Below the pieces are notes generated by a model. The model did not search any database, was not told where the DNA came from, and worked only from the letters and a program-made list of their open reading frames with translations. DNA of 64,000 nt, from the NCBI GenBank assembly GCA_964017145.1, contig OZ024841.1, positions 310,001 through 374,000 on the forward strand, read 5' to 3'. Source of the stretch: Agrocybe praecox. Taxonomy: Eukaryota; Basidiomycota; Agaricomycetes; Agaricales; Agrocybaceae. Below are positions 24,700 through 37,394 of this stretch, in pieces (the stretch's first letter is position 1; each line of letters opens with the position of its first letter). Position numbers and translations under genes: made by a program.

Positions 24700-25130
24700 C
24701 TGGACACAGGTAGAGTTTTCTCGCTTTCGTGGTTGCTTTACCTGAATAGATATTCCGCGTACGGCTTTTCTTCATTCTTGTTTTACCTTTGTATCGAACA
24801 TTGCTCTATTTCTTTTCTTTTCTTGTCAAATTGTGCTCGTTCCTTCTTCTGTTGTATGTCATTTGTATATGTATGTATTTATACCCACTCACCCCCCATC
24901 TCTGTCGTTCTTCTCTCGATATCCTTGCTTTAATACCACAATATGTGTTTCCTACTTGTTTGAAAATCTGGTGGTTTGTTTTTGAATTGAACACTTCAAG
25001 TGGGTTACATAATTCTTATGCCATTCACGATATTTAAGATGGGATTGCTTTGTAATCTTTCGCAACCTTTCTTGAACTGGAACCACCACCATCTTTATTT
25101 TTCTAAAAATAGCATTTCTTACAGTCAATC
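24700..25130. other. Pyrimidine-rich spacer, no gene seen
   Basis: T/C-rich sequence with open frames that follow composition only. It may hold the promoter of the gene starting at 25135. Confidence 0.3.
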
Positions 25131-25134
25131 AACC

Positions 25135-25835
25135 ATGTCAGGTAGGTACATTTATTGGTATAATGTGCTAATTTGTAACTGATTTTCTGGATTGTTAGCA
25201 AATTGGCTTAAACTCAACCTTGAAGCCAATAGAGCTAAAACCAATTCTGATTATTGTAAGTTGAATGTTTATTATTCTTGCAGATTAATGTTTACTATCT
25301 TCAAAACATTTATAAAGATATGCTGGCACTCTACATGTGGTAATTATTTACAAGCATATCATGCCTGCAGGAGTATTTTTCTGAAGTCATAACCTTCACC
25401 CTAGAAATTCTTCACCCAATGCAGTGCTGGGACTTTATGAGGGATGCCATACATGCTAAATTCAGTCGGACTTCCCCAAGCATCAGAGGAATACTCAAGA
25501 GGAACCCTTGCCTAGGTGCCCACACTGACATCATTACCTTCTCCATTGATGGAGCAAAAACAAAGTATACCTGGTCACACCCAACTCTCAGACCATTTGG
25601 CCAAGAACTGCCTATTCAGTGCAAGCAGTGCAAATGCATGAAGCCCTTCAAATTGGTAGTTCCAAAGTATACCAAAGGAAACAGGCACTCTCAGCCAATC
25701 ACCCTAGCCTGCCAATATGGACCTTGTAAAGCAAAACTCATGTTCCATAAACCTAAAGGATGTGAACTTGCCACTTCTGCAGCTGAGAAGGATGACTGTG
25801 GTGAATGGTATATAGGGAGTTTTGAACTTGAGTAA
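25135..25835 (+). pseudogene. Putative zinc-ribbon protein, exon set incomplete
   Basis: Exon 1 is ATGTCAG (25135-25141), followed by a GTAGGT...TTAG intron (25142-25198) and exon 2 (25199-25255) encoding MSANWLKLNLEANRAKTNSDY. The last exon (25371-25835) encodes EYFSEVITFTLEILHPMQCW, then DIITFSIDGAKTKYTWSHP. A cysteine cluster follows: C-K-Q-C-K-C with a later AC-x5-C-K, spaced like a zinc ribbon. Joining exon 2 to the last exon directly gives a stop, so an exon between 25280 and 25335 has been lost or is mis-spliced. No enzyme motif is visible. It could be a repeat-associated gene. Confidence 0.4.
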
Positions 25836-26017
25836 TTGCACTTGTGCTTTTTCACCTAGTAAAGTCCTATATACCTTGTTAGAAAAACTTATACATAATA
25901 TATAAAATGGTTGTCCATCTGGCCTATGTATCAAATAACCATACTACTTACACCCTTCTGCGCAATCATCTATACCTGCCCAAATATTCATCCATATTTC
26001 CTTTATCCATGTGCACC

Positions 26018-26182
26018 CTGATTATCCGTGCCCACCCAGATATTCATCTGTTATCCATGCACGCTCAAAGCATACCACCTTCATCCCTCCTTTATCCCTC
26101 CTTCATCCATGCACATATTGATTATCAGTGCCCACCTGAATATTCATCTGTTATCCATGCCTGCTCAAACATTCATCTGTAC
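26018..26182. repeat. Two-unit minisatellite
   Basis: A unit of about 110 bp containing GATTATC-GTGCCCACC and ATATTCATCTGTTATCCATG occurs twice, with shorter CATCCCTCCTTTATCCCTCC repeats between. It lies in a gap between two degenerate genes. Confidence 0.5.
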
Positions 26183-26315
26183 GTCCTTTATCCTGGTATC
26201 ATTCTTCTGCCTGATCGCTAGAGTGTTAAAACACTTTTTTTAGTCCTGATCAAAAAAAAAAATTGGGCATGATCTTAATCTAAAATGGAACCATCTGTAT
26301 TAAGTAATTTATACC

Positions 26316-29300
26316 ATGGACGACACAATTACCAAAATTAAGATGAAGAAACACTTCATACAAAATCCCATTTGCACAGATTCAGCTGAGGTCAAAAAGA
26401 TAAAAGAAATTCACTGGGGCTTAGGCCAAGGTCTATCATCCTCCACAAGCTGGATGCCGCTCACAAAAGCGACACACAGATATGGCCAGCTAGCCATGTC
26501 AGGACATAACAAAGTGAAGCAATGAGTGGTCTTTCTTCCTGAAGGATAGGCTCCTCCTGGCGTGTTGGAAAACCATGACAGTATTACGATGGACAAAATC
26601 TCAGAGGAAGAAGAACCAGAGGCTGAAGTCTGGGATCAGACTTACGCAACAGAGCTGCTGCAGCTCGACAAAGCGTTCATGACCCCAGAGAAAGTCAATT
26701 ATATTGATAAGTGGAGAAAAATGCTGACGTCTTGTATGAGGAAGGGAGAGCAGAGAGAGCAGACAGAGGAAGAGCAAAGAGAAGAACAGGCGCTCGAAGC
26801 TGGGCTGCACAATATACGTGGATTCTGTGAGGTGTACCTCCAGCATGCGAATACATTCAGAAAAAGTTGCTCAAGTGAATTTAGGATAAAATTGACTGCT
26901 GGAGGGTTTGTGATCATTTAACTCATTCCTAACATTTACCTTTCTGTTGACAGAAGTAGGGGATCAATGTACCGACTTTTGGCTCCAGACACCTTGGAAT
27001 ACTATAGTGGTGGTTTATATGACTGTGTTGCACTGCTCCTAAGATACAGGCATGCTGTTCAGCTAAAGGTGGATGTTGGCCAGCCTCGTAACAAACAAAA
27101 GAGCAACAAACCCCATAAAAGAGGAAAGGGTACAAAAGAAATTCCCATACATCTACCCGTTGCAGCGCTGAAGCAGGTTCAAGTCCTCTATGACTTCATT
27201 TTGACACCACTCCCTCAAGTGAACAACAGCGACAGCAAAAATGAACCCTTGTCCTTGTCCTTGTCCTCCTCTTTGGTAGACAAAGAAGCCAAGGAGGCAG
27301 TCGAAGTAAAGGCAAGGATGGAAGGACTTGGAAAGCTTGTACACAAAGTCTTGGTTGCTTTGCTCACCTTTCAAGCTCCTGCAGAAGTCAAAGTTGGGAC
27401 TCTGGTGGAATATGTGATTGCACTTAGGTCGTATCATGGACCAGTTTGAGGGTTTGGTTCCCCGACCATCCCTGGTCAGTTTTGTGCCATCCTTCAGTAT
27501 GGCTTGAGATTGGTTGCTTTGCACATTGCGTGACTTGGTGGAGGAACACAAGAGTTTGAAGCATTAGCAAAAGAACAAGAACAAGTCAAAGATTTGGAAG
27601 AAGATCAAATTCTCAGCTTGGAAGAAATTACAGATCCTGGTGATCTAGAAAGTGAAGAAATGCAAACACTTATGGAAGTGGAAGGGGAAAAAACCGAAAG
27701 CCTTTCTGACACAGTATCTAATCCTTTTGTTACTGAGGACAATGATGAGGATGAAAACCTGATCAATATTTTCGATGTAGAAGTCAGCCAAGAGGTCATT
27801 TTGGTCAAAGAAGCTGAGTTGACAGAAAGGACAAAGGTCGACCTCCTCAAGTGAGTTTCTGGAGTGGTTTTAGTTGCCAAAGAAACTTGTTAATCTTTTT
27901 TTAGCATTGTAGAAAAGTATCTCCCTTGGATCTCTACTTCATCCCAGGAAGGTGTCTGTCAGCCCACAGCATTTCAGCAATTGAAACTGATATGGGTGGA
28001 AGTTTGGCCACTGGCAATCAAGGCTGTAGGCTCAACACGAGTTGTGTCTGACAATCCAGGCTTGGTATTCACCTACCACTGCCATACCCACATCCCTCTC
28101 CCCATCCGCTTTTCTGACATCCAATTGCTGGTCCAACAATTGATAGGCTGAGCAAGCCAACAGCTGCAGGACCTCCTTCCATCTAAGAGGCTGTCCCAAT
28201 CTGAGTTAAAAACACTTGATATCGATGAAAGAGACCTTGAGGATGACCTGTCTCCATTAACAATCAGCCCTTTTTCCCAAAACAAGGACATCTTCGACCC
28301 TCTAGTTGACATGATATTCGGGAAACTTACTGCGGATTGGGAGAAACCTCATGTACTCGGAGGTGTCAAAAAAAAAAGTGAGGCAGTTGGACGCTGGGTC
28401 CAGAAGGAAGAAGACCTCCTTGAATCCCTTTTGGGAGCCATCAGCCTATCTATGGGAATCTCACCCTGAGCATTCCAGATCAAAGATTTCAGATACACCT
28501 CTTTGAAAGATGGGATCCGTAATGTGTTTGCCCTGAGGTCCAATGTGGTTATTGCATTCGCAAAATCCAAGCATTTCAGCCAAACAACCCAGGAAGCTTA
28601 CCACCAGGTCTGAGCCATACTCTTGTACTTTATCTTGGAGTACTCCGACCTGTTGCAGTGAAATTGGTAAAAATGTGGATTTGTCAAAAACCCAATAGCA
28701 TGGCAGAAACCCATATTTTTGCCACTGTATTCTCTGCTAACTGGAAAGGCAGGAAAATTAATAAAGTCCTTCAATCACAGACACATCCTGCTCTTAAAAT
28801 TCAGCTCTTGGCAAGCAAAATTAGGCAGTTGGTCACAGCAATCTTTCGGAAGCACTTCAGATGCTTCCTTGACACTTCAAATCCAACTACAGTCTCTGTG
28901 GCAAACAGACAGTCCGATCACACACAATTAACTTCCAACAGATACGGCCAAGGCGCAGGACATGCTACAGCACTTCAATTGGCAGATGCCAAAAGCGACT
29001 ACTTTATACGCTGCAGCCAGGCATGGCAGGAATTGCTCGGTATTATCAGTCCCGGACAGAAGATGCAAGTGCACCTCTTTGAGATCCCACAAATTGAACT
29101 TGCTCAAGAAAACAGAAAAAAATGCCTTCAATATAGCAAAATTATCAATATACCAAATATATCAAATGGGTGGTCCTTGCTTGCAGACAAATCAAGCCGC
29201 TGCTAAATTTCTGCTCAAAAGGCAGCCTTTCATGCCCACAAAAGATAATCTAGGCGATGAAGTACTTATCTGAGTTATTTACACCCTGTTATACAGGAAT

Positions 29301-29618
29301 AGAAAACCTGGTTTAGATGATTTGGCGCCTGTTAACGGGCTCTTGGTTGACACGGTTGCAGACACTGCAGCATTTGTGGTGATAGACATACTGGAGCATG
29401 TCAATGGAAAGAAGTACGACCTACTTCAGTCTTCAACACCCATTGATCAATATAAAAAGGCAGTCTCTGGGGAACTGTCTTCTTTATCCATCACGGAAAA
29501 GAAGGGCAAGTGGATTGAGCTGGGGGTCAGAGTATTTGAATTTTCAGTGGCCAAGGAAGTTGGACTGACCAAGGTACCAGATATACTGACCTCCCTGGCC
29601 AGTATAGGCAAAGAATAG
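26316..29618 (+). pseudogene. Degenerate gene, possibly RecQ/TLH-type helicase-associated region
   Basis: One frame can be followed for about 2.3 kb through introns 26906-26953 and 27851-27904, both GT...AG and frame-keeping. It contains in-frame stops at 26523 (TGA), 26547 (TAG), 27447, 27529, 28149 and 28467 (all TGA). Near 28585 the frame changes to one reading LPPGLSHTLVLYLGVLRPV through RYGQGAGHATALQLADAKSD to CSQAWQELLGI. The order GISP-x-AFQ, a RNVFALRSNVV strand, the LPPGLSHTLVLYLG segment and a GH...W-ELLG ending resembles the region that precedes the helicase in fungal RecQ-like (telomere-linked-helicase type) proteins. No Walker motif or helicase is present, so the helicase half is missing or never belonged to it. 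A separate open stretch ends it (29322-29618). The family call is tentative; the pseudogene state is clear. Confidence 0.4.
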
Positions 29619-31095
29619 TAAAGCATCATGCACACACTCCATTTATAGTCTATAGACATCTCCTTCCTCCATCTTCCTCCATGATATCCATGATATCGTA
29701 AAATCTAAAATATATCCTATAATTAGTATGCCTGTATTGTCAAGAAAGCAAAAGACCTCTCCTATGGGAGGATATGTAATATTCATATATTCATATTTGC
29801 ATGTCATTTCTCCATAATAAAGACCAAGATCACTATAGCGAGGCCACAATTTTACTTGATGCTTTTCAGTGGCAAGTCACAACCACCACCAAACTAAATA
29901 ACACATTACTCATTCAATATCGCAAGCATCTCTACAAAAACAGTCTTATTGGCGAGCTTTATATATAAACTACAGGATTCAGGAGAAATTAGACCAAATG
30001 AGATATGTTAACAGAGAAGGATAATTCTGTTTGTTACGGACTCCATCAAAATCCAAGATCTGCTAACTTTCAACTAAGTCCTCCTTTGAAAATGTTCGAG
30101 TTGCTTGGATTCCTTGAACAATTGTAATACAGTACTCTTACTATTATCTGGAAGTAAGCTATCTGGTATTAAAACAGTAAAAAAATAGTAAAACAAACAT
30201 AAAATGTAAAATTGTAAAACTGTGTAAAATGATGCCAACTACCACTATCCAACTACCACTACCACTATTGCATACATGGGTTCCTGGATACTATTACTAA
30301 AACATATAGTATAAACTACTATGATACTCCAGGGATTGTTCAGTGTGAATGCTGTAGACGTGTGGATCAAGATGCGTGTCAGAAGAGCTAGATCATTTGG
30401 AATGCTTCTGTTCAACTCCGAACACATTTCATTGTCTTTGGAACGAAGAGGGGGTTGGAAACAATGCAATGAAATACTCACAATCATTTTGTCCGGTTTA
30501 ACAGGAGACTTACATCTTTGAAGAAAGGAGAACAAACCCCAGCATGCCAGACTTGCCAGCTCGAGTATGTGCCTTATTTTCGTCGTTCCGGTAAGTACTA
30601 ACTGGCAAACCTCAGTACAGAGTCAATAACCTTTGGTTTGACTCAGGACTTACTAGTTTACAAATTCCCACTGGTGGGAAGGTCAAATAACACAATCGAG
30701 AGGTTGAGTAAGTTCTAAAATGTGTAATTTGGGGCCTGCATCGAAAGAAAATGTTTGTAAGTGCCAGCTTTCAAATCAAATGTGTAATTCTCACCTCCGA
30801 GTCTCACTATTTAGAACAGCGAAGATGAGTAGCTACAAACAAAGGTGAGTGTCAAAAGTCATGCATATCATAAAACAAACACTTACGGTCAATTTATGCT
30901 ACAAGAGCATCAGGAAAACACATTTTGATCTGAAGGCACGTGAGGGAATTAATGGACTGATCCAATCTTGGTGACTCCTTTTGTATCTTTCTGAGGCTTT
31001 GGGAATCTTTGGGGCATTTCTCATATCTTTGATTACCAAACTGTCTTTTAGGCTCTTTCCACGATTCTAGAAGCTATCTTCAGATTTTTTTTCTA
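29619..31095. other. Spacer, no supported gene
   Basis: AT-rich with short frames only. The end of the Plavaka remnant at 31100 defines its right edge; terminal repeats for that element could not be found here. Confidence 0.3.
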
Positions 31096-31099
31096 AGTG

Positions 31100-32410
31100 C
31101 TATATTAAACAGTATTTACTAGTATATGGTTTGGTAGCTATATTTACTGAGCCAATTACTAATAAAAAAAGTGTCGCACAGATCGAGCACAGTAGTTGAT
31201 GTCCATGACAAAGGAACTGAGGCTTCATTCTCAAATTTTGGAAATAACATGCAGCTTTGACGTATATTTTCCAATGGAATAATTCCACCTTGAATGTGAT
31301 TTGACTTGGTTGGAGGACACTTTTTGACACGGTACATCATTCCATGTCTTGGTTCAGCAGCAGAAGTAAAAGCAGTATACCATTCCACAAATGCAAGCGG
31401 TCCTTTTGGCCAATCTTTTGGTGCAGGTTGTGGACCAATAAAAGTTGACAGAATTTGTGGTAGAGTGAAAATTACTCACACATGTCCTGTCCTGGTGCTA
31501 ATAAGACTGGTTGTCTCAGCAGTGTCTTTTGTAACAACAATGACAGAATCAAAACATCCATTGGGTCATTGGGTATTGACCCTGAGGAAGGAATCGCCTT
31601 GACTATATCTTTCTCCTCAGTGCTGTCTATGTCTTCAACATCAATTAGGTGGAAGCGAAACATGTTATATGTGTTGACAGTGGTGAAAGGAAGTTGATAT
31701 TTTTCAAATTTGGTATTGTCGTCCTTTCCAATGTAAGGTTATTGAGAAAGACTTTGAGATAATGGGTGAAATCAGGTGCGTTATGTTTGTCTTGAATGAC
31801 TGATAGCGGGCAATTTAGGAAATCTGGTTTTTTTGCAATTGAGATTTTTGGAACAGAGCCTTTTTCGGCGACAGTTTTTTTTTGATTTAGAAGTGAGAGC
31901 TTCTGTATATACGTCAAAAATGTCAACTTTTTCCTGTCTGGATAGCCACCAAATCATTTGCGGGAACTCGTCTCGTTGATTGGATGCCCGCCAACCACTC
32001 TTGGCAAAGTCAATATGTAGTCGCTCAAACATTTCTGTGTTGTAATTGTCTGTAGATCCAAAGAGCAGGATGGATTCTTTATAATGAAAAAGAGAGTGGA
32101 ATTTTGGTATGTTAAAGTCTGAGTGTATGCCGGTTTTGATAAAATAGCCTCTATTTTTGTGAAAGCGATCAAGAGCATCTTGAAGATAGCCTAGAGTGGC
32201 TTTGTTATGGGATTGGTATTGCGCAATATAGATAAAGTCAAGGAGGGCTGTAACAGCAGCAACTCCTTCATTTGACATGCTGCCTACAAGACACTCCAAA
32301 AGAATTTTAGCTATATGTTTGCGCTCTGTGCCTGATATTTGTGAAAGTGCTGAAATTCCGTTTTGAAGTGACGAAGACCATATGCAGCAGGTAAGGCCCG
32401 GATGCACTGA
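31100..32410 (-). pseudogene. Plavaka-type transposase, 3' part, frameshifted
   Basis: Plavaka elements are CACTA-related DNA transposons of agaricomycetes. The stretch 32407-31781 encodes LLDFIYIAQYQSH, NIPKFHSLFHYKESI, FGSTDNYNTEMFERLHID and RDEFPQM--WL-RQEKV, the conserved C-terminal half of the transposase. The frame then breaks. SVIQDKHNAPDFTHYLKVFL lies in another frame (31926-31645), and the tail MYRVKK...IPLENIRQSCMLFPKF...LDLCDTFFISNW is at 31388-31119. At least two frameshifts are present and the N-terminal half is missing, so it cannot be functional. A better preserved relative is at 43094-44287. Confidence 0.75.
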
Positions 32411-32679
32411 TCTAGCAGCGCAGTGTCATGTGTCATATTTGATTGAACATGAACGAACCTGAAATTGCATAAGAGATCATTAATTTATTTTTAAATTTCA
32501 ATATTTCCTTTTTCGTATTCTCCATTTTAATTTCCCATCATGACTCTATCGCAACATTAAGTCACCAATTCTTCTGGAATCTATTCAGTCTAGGCTAAAG
32601 TCATGAAACCGTAGCCACGATCCAAGACAAATTACTCCTTCCTCTCAATGTTCATCGTCTTACACATTCAACTCTGAAA

Positions 32680-32952
32680 ATGTTTTCCCCTTCTGTTCAA
32701 TCTTTTGTTCAACAGTCCAAGGATGTTGTCAATTCTTCCGGACCTCGAAAAATCAACAAAGCATCAATATATCCATTCATTCAAATTGCCGGAGTTTTTG
32801 ATGTGAGCAAAAATTGCGAAAATTGGTTAGCAACACATTACACGGAGTATCATATTTTTCAAGAAGGAGATACCGTCAGTTTCACATACAGAATTCAGCC
32901 GGACGACACACCAAAAATCATTTGCCTCGAGGAAATCGTGCATTACGAATGA
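32680..32952 (+). CDS. Hypothetical 90-residue protein
   Basis: An ATG-initiated frame encoding MFSPSVQSFVQQSKDVVNSS and ending TPKIICLEEIVHYE. Composition is protein-like (mixed aromatics, one Cys pair), but there are no motifs, no paralogue in the window and no visible promoter. It may be chance or the end of a larger decayed gene. Confidence 0.25.
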   Translation: MFSPSVQSFVQQSKDVVNSSGPRKINKASIYPFIQIAGVFDVSKNCENWLATHYTEYHIFQEGDTVSFTYRIQPDDTPKIICLEEIVHYE

Positions 32953-33517
32953 GGAATCATAGTTTTCGCAGTATCGACCACCAGGAGTTCGGCACCAGCA
33001 TTATTCACAAGGCCACACATTGCTATTCCACGATCACAAGTGTCCCTCAGCATCATACAAAAGATAAGATATGCCTACGCTTACATCACACAACGGCACA
33101 GCATATTCACCACTTATCTAAATCCGTCGCATCCCATCTATTCCATCAAAAGACTTCGATGACATCATACAAAGTCCAGGCCATCAAGCGGCTGTGCAAC
33201 CATCATTCCAAACACATGATTCGATGTCACATTCCTATCACGAGTCACCATGAGTCACGGGAACCGATGCATCAACAACGAGGCTACACTAAGGCTATAT
33301 CCGTCAAATATAGCAATCTATCAGCTGGAAATAGCTCGATTCCTCCCATCCGTCAATTTCACTAATCATCAAGTCAACTATGGTCGATTTATCATCCAAA
33401 GAAGATGTGCTTGGTCATTCTTTGCTGCGCATTAGTCAACCTTTTTATTTATTACTCATTCTTATTCATTCCTTACTCATTTCATTGATCAATGGTCAGT
33501 TTTCCCCTTCTTTTCCA
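32953..33517. other. Spacer, no supported gene
   Basis: His/Ser-rich frames here reflect CATCA-rich composition only. The sequence ends at the target site of the solo LTR. Confidence 0.3.
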
Positions 33518-33522
33518 TCGTT

Positions 33523-34077
<555 letters not shown>

Positions 34078-34082
34078 TCGTT

Positions 34083-34546
34083 TCAACCCATTTCTTTGTC
34101 ATTCCTGACTCACTCGCTCAGTCAGCCTATTCATTTAACCCCTTAATCTTTGTAATTCGTTTCATCTTTACTTGCCATCGATTACTCAAGCCTTGCAGGA
34201 TTTGTAGTATAAAAGCTAGTTAGATCCTGTAAAGTAGTAAGGTACCTACCAATCCAAGCTACCCATTCAATCAGCCATTTTTCAGTTCAGTATTCGTTCA
34301 GTCAGTCCCCAGTCTCGGCAGTCAAGTCTATAGCTTGGAAAATGTTCCAAGCTTCAATTATTCTCTTTCGTTTTCGATGTTTACTCTGATTTCAAAGTGA
34401 AATACGTTCACTTTGAATTCTACTCTCTTATTCGATCTTAAACTTTTGTCTAGGACACAAGCTCACCAAAAACCACTAAACTTACATGCTCATTATACCA
34501 ACAATCTATCCCTTGAAACGAAGCAACTATATTCCCACCACCGAAC
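34083..34546. other. Spacer with a TATA-like motif
   Basis: Pyrimidine-rich sequence with TAGTATAAAAGC at about 34205-34216. It could be a promoter or a piece of an old LTR; no gene is seen on the plus strand. Confidence 0.3.
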
Positions 34547-35227
34547 TCACAGGGAGGGAGTCGTCTTATCTAGGTCTAGCCCACTCTTTCTCTGGATTTT
34601 TGTTGTTTGTTGGTTGTCAAAGCATAAATCACTGACAGAAAAATCGTCTTTCAGCGCCTGAGATGGAAACAAGGGAGGTGGAAAAGAATGAAGTGGCTGA
34701 TTGGATAGAGCCTTTATGGGAGACAGTGCATGACAGAATGGCGAAAGCAGTGGTGAAGCATTGAGCCTCATGAGCTCTGGCCCGTGATTGAGGGGACATA
34801 TTTCATGATAGCAACATCCATCTATTGGGGCTGGAATCTTGATTGGAGACTCTCCCAAGTTCTATAAATGCATATATAATTCACAATATATAGGGAAATA
34901 ATAATAACTCACCTGAATATAACCGTTCCAAGGTAAAATGTCAGGCGGGGGTAGTCGATTGTAGTAAAGCTCATAAGCATCAGAAAAGTCTGCATACCAT
35001 CCAGTCCTACTTGGTGAATCACTTGGAATGCTGGACGTATAAGCTTTGTTGGAAGCCATATTAGCTGGAGATGAATTTGTCTGCTGGGAAACAAGAGATT
35101 TGGAAGATGGCGTGAATGCCATTGGTCCAAGCAATCTGGTTTCTGTTGCAGGTATGGAGCGAATGTGAGCAATTAATTGTTGTCTTTCGGGCTCTGAGTC
35201 TGGAACGACTTCAGAATTCCAGGACAT
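34547..35227 (-). CDS. Hypothetical two-exon protein, 209 residues
   Basis: Exon 1 (35227-34913) begins MSWNSEVVPDSEPERQQL and ends DILPWNGYIQ. A 51 nt intron (34862-34912, GTGAGT...TATAG) leads in frame to exon 2 (34861-34547), beginning NLGESPIKIPAPIDGCC. Each exon is 315 nt and the joined frame is open for 209 residues. The first half is Ser/Pro-rich, followed by WYADFSDAYELYYNRLPPPD. The second half has three Cys residues early, then basic low-complexity sequence. No family is recognised. The clean donor and acceptor and lack of stops are the only support for a gene. Confidence 0.45.
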
Positions 35228-35946
35228 TGTTGTGAAGTAATGTTGGTATTCAACAATGAGTCAACTTTTCTTTAGTTCAACTTGAACTTTTGGATGGCAT
35301 GGTTTACATATCACATGACTTATTTACATAGTGACTTCTGTCTAGAGAGTGGCCCGATCTGTCAAGCAGTTGAGCAGCATTCAAAGCACAGGTAACTCAG
35401 CTTTGATGGACTATCCTGAGGGCCTACCAGCACATTGAACCTGTCCAGCCCTTACCACTCATAAATATTCCACAGAAAGGAGAGTAATGTTATGCGATAT
35501 GCAGCCATCTATAGCACACATGGAAACACTGGATGAGCAGATAATGAATGATTGCTATATAAACTTGCAAGCTGGCCTGCGACACGACATCGGCCTGGGC
35601 GTCTGGGAAATTACAGTTATGCAAATTGGTGATTTCACACCATCATGTGATATTGTTCCTGCCAACACACATCTGTGATAATTTTATGTTGATAGATCTT
35701 AAAGGAAGGTATGCTTAGAAAGGGTCATAAAAATAAAGAGAGAAATAAAAAGACCCAAAACTCGGTGGCATACAATTTGGGCAGGTCTTTGACGGACTGT
35801 GGTTGGTTGCGAGCGCGTCTGGTGAAGAGCACGTGACTGCCGCAAAAGCAATCCCAATGACATGTATTGACGACCGAGCGTAAACGGGAAAGGAAAGGAA
35901 GCCGCCAAAGTATGACGACTCAACGTTGGATGTTGACTCTTCATCT
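35228..35946. other. Spacer, no supported gene
   Basis: A minus-strand open frame (35969-35715, starting [12 protein letters not shown]) overlaps the start of the H2A remnant in antisense, so it is treated as a shadow. The first codons expected for H2A are not visible here. Confidence 0.3.
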
Positions 35947-36451
35947 AAGTCCCAATCTTGCTCGGCCAAGGCTGGTCTCCAGTTCCCAGTCAGTCGTGTC
36001 TATTGTCTCTTGAAGAAGGGCAACTATGCCCAGCATGTTGGAGCTGGTGCACCAGGTAAGCCACTTGTTCCTTTTTCACTTTTGCCTCTGTGACTCAACT
36101 TGCTCTTTTCAGTGTACCTCGCTGCTGAAATTCTCGAACTTGCTGGCAATGCCGCTCGTGATAACAAGAAGCAATGTATTGTCCCCCATCACTTGCAACT
36201 CGCCATCCGAAATGATGAGGAGTCAGTTGCACCTGCTCTTAGGGCTTGTTTTTCATTTGTGTCTGACTCTTGTGCCATCTAGGCTGCAAAAACACCTTGG
36301 AAATGTTGTCATCTCCCAGGGTGGTGTTGTACCCCACATCACACCTGTAAGTTTCTCAATCGCACCATACTTTCCTTCACAACCTCATACGACATTCTCA
36401 GGAACTCCTGCCAACAACATGAAGAACGAGGGCATCAGCCAGAAGCTCTAG
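35947..36451 (+). pseudogene. Histone H2A pseudogene
   Basis: H2A is a nucleosome core histone. The exons here keep its order: [79 protein letters not shown] and PELLP. Introns are 36056-36112, 36222-36282 and 36347-36401, so this is not a processed copy. Five positions that are arginine in H2A are now Cys or His: SCS, YC, AQH, QC and PHH. Seven codons between the repeated YLAA motifs are deleted. A frameshift near the end separates PELLPTT from a terminal KNEGISQKL. The N-terminal tail is absent. Without an N-terminus and with key arginines lost it should not be functional. Confidence 0.85.
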
Positions 36452-36639
36452 ATTATTCATTTCTCTCTTTCTCATTGCTTTCCTTGTATATTCAGTCGTG
36501 GTTGTATCTTTTCTCTTGCATGTATTATTTCCAATTTTTAATTATTAACTTGCACATCAGATTCGCTTCCAGTCTTAAGTTCAATCTCGATATCATCTTT
36601 TCATAGCAAGAACTCTCAAGTCTTTCGAGGTGCTACTCT

Positions 36640-37394
36640 ATCATGTCATTCAAGGTTGGGCTTGTGGAATTAGAGTCTGAGGTTTGTTTCCAGCACAGTG
36701 CCTAAATTTTTTGCGACATCTGGAGTTTTTGAATTCAGAAGAGTTTGGGTATGCCTCTTACGCCTTCCCGACACACGCACTCTTCTTCCTCACAAGTCAA
36801 TGTGAGGAAGGTTGACGTCACTGCTCCTGGTTTGCGCTCTGTGCTCGACGCCCTTGTCGACACGAGTAAATATGACTTGATGATGAAGATGACTCCCGAG
36901 GGGGAATTGGATAGGGCATTCGAAGAAAGCGCAACTCAGGTTGCGACAAGGGATATGTTTGTCAGGGTATCTCCACCTGTGTATGTTTGTGCTGTTCTGC
37001 CACCACCCCATTCTGCATTTGGCAAGGCCCACGGACTTGCCTCGTCTTCTTCGTCCTCTGCAACACACCACACTGTCTCTAGTAGCCAACCTCTCCCACT
37101 CCCTGCTTCATACAACACTTATCCTTCTATGACCTCTCACCAGCGCCATCACACCGCCTCTGAGCTCCTCGAATCGTTCATGTCTGCTTGGACCCGCCTC
37201 GTCGGTGACCCCATAATGAGCAAGTGGATCGTGGTTATCCTTGCTATCAGTGTCGCTCTCAATGGTTACTTGTTGAAGGCTATCGCTGCTGGTGTCGTAG
37301 GCCCCAGAGTAGGCGGTTTCGCAGCATTTGGTCTGAAAGGAGGTGTGAGATTCGAGGGTGAGGAAGACGACGAGAGCAGCCTTGTCTGGTATAT
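36640..37394 (+). pseudogene. HMG-CoA reductase fragment, left part
   Basis: HMG-CoA reductase makes mevalonate in the sterol pathway and sits in the ER membrane. An intron (about 36682-36738) precedes MPLTPSRHTHSS, then SVLDALVDTSKYDLMMKMTPEGEL and, near the end, LVGDPIMSKWIVVILAIS then VALNGYLLKAIAAG. The last is the final membrane segment of fungal reductases, just before the linker to the catalytic domain. The earlier membrane segments are missing upstream. The frame runs into the inverted-repeat element at 37395-37398. The family call rests on recognition of the membrane segment and the linker found at 42563; no catalytic domain is in the window. Confidence 0.55.

Noticed and set aside
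26316..29618. Use of TGA as tryptophan (alternative code or mitochondrial DNA)
   Set aside because: TGG is used as well, a TAG is also present, a frameshift follows, and the surrounding DNA is nuclear in character. Mutation of CGA or TGG is simpler.
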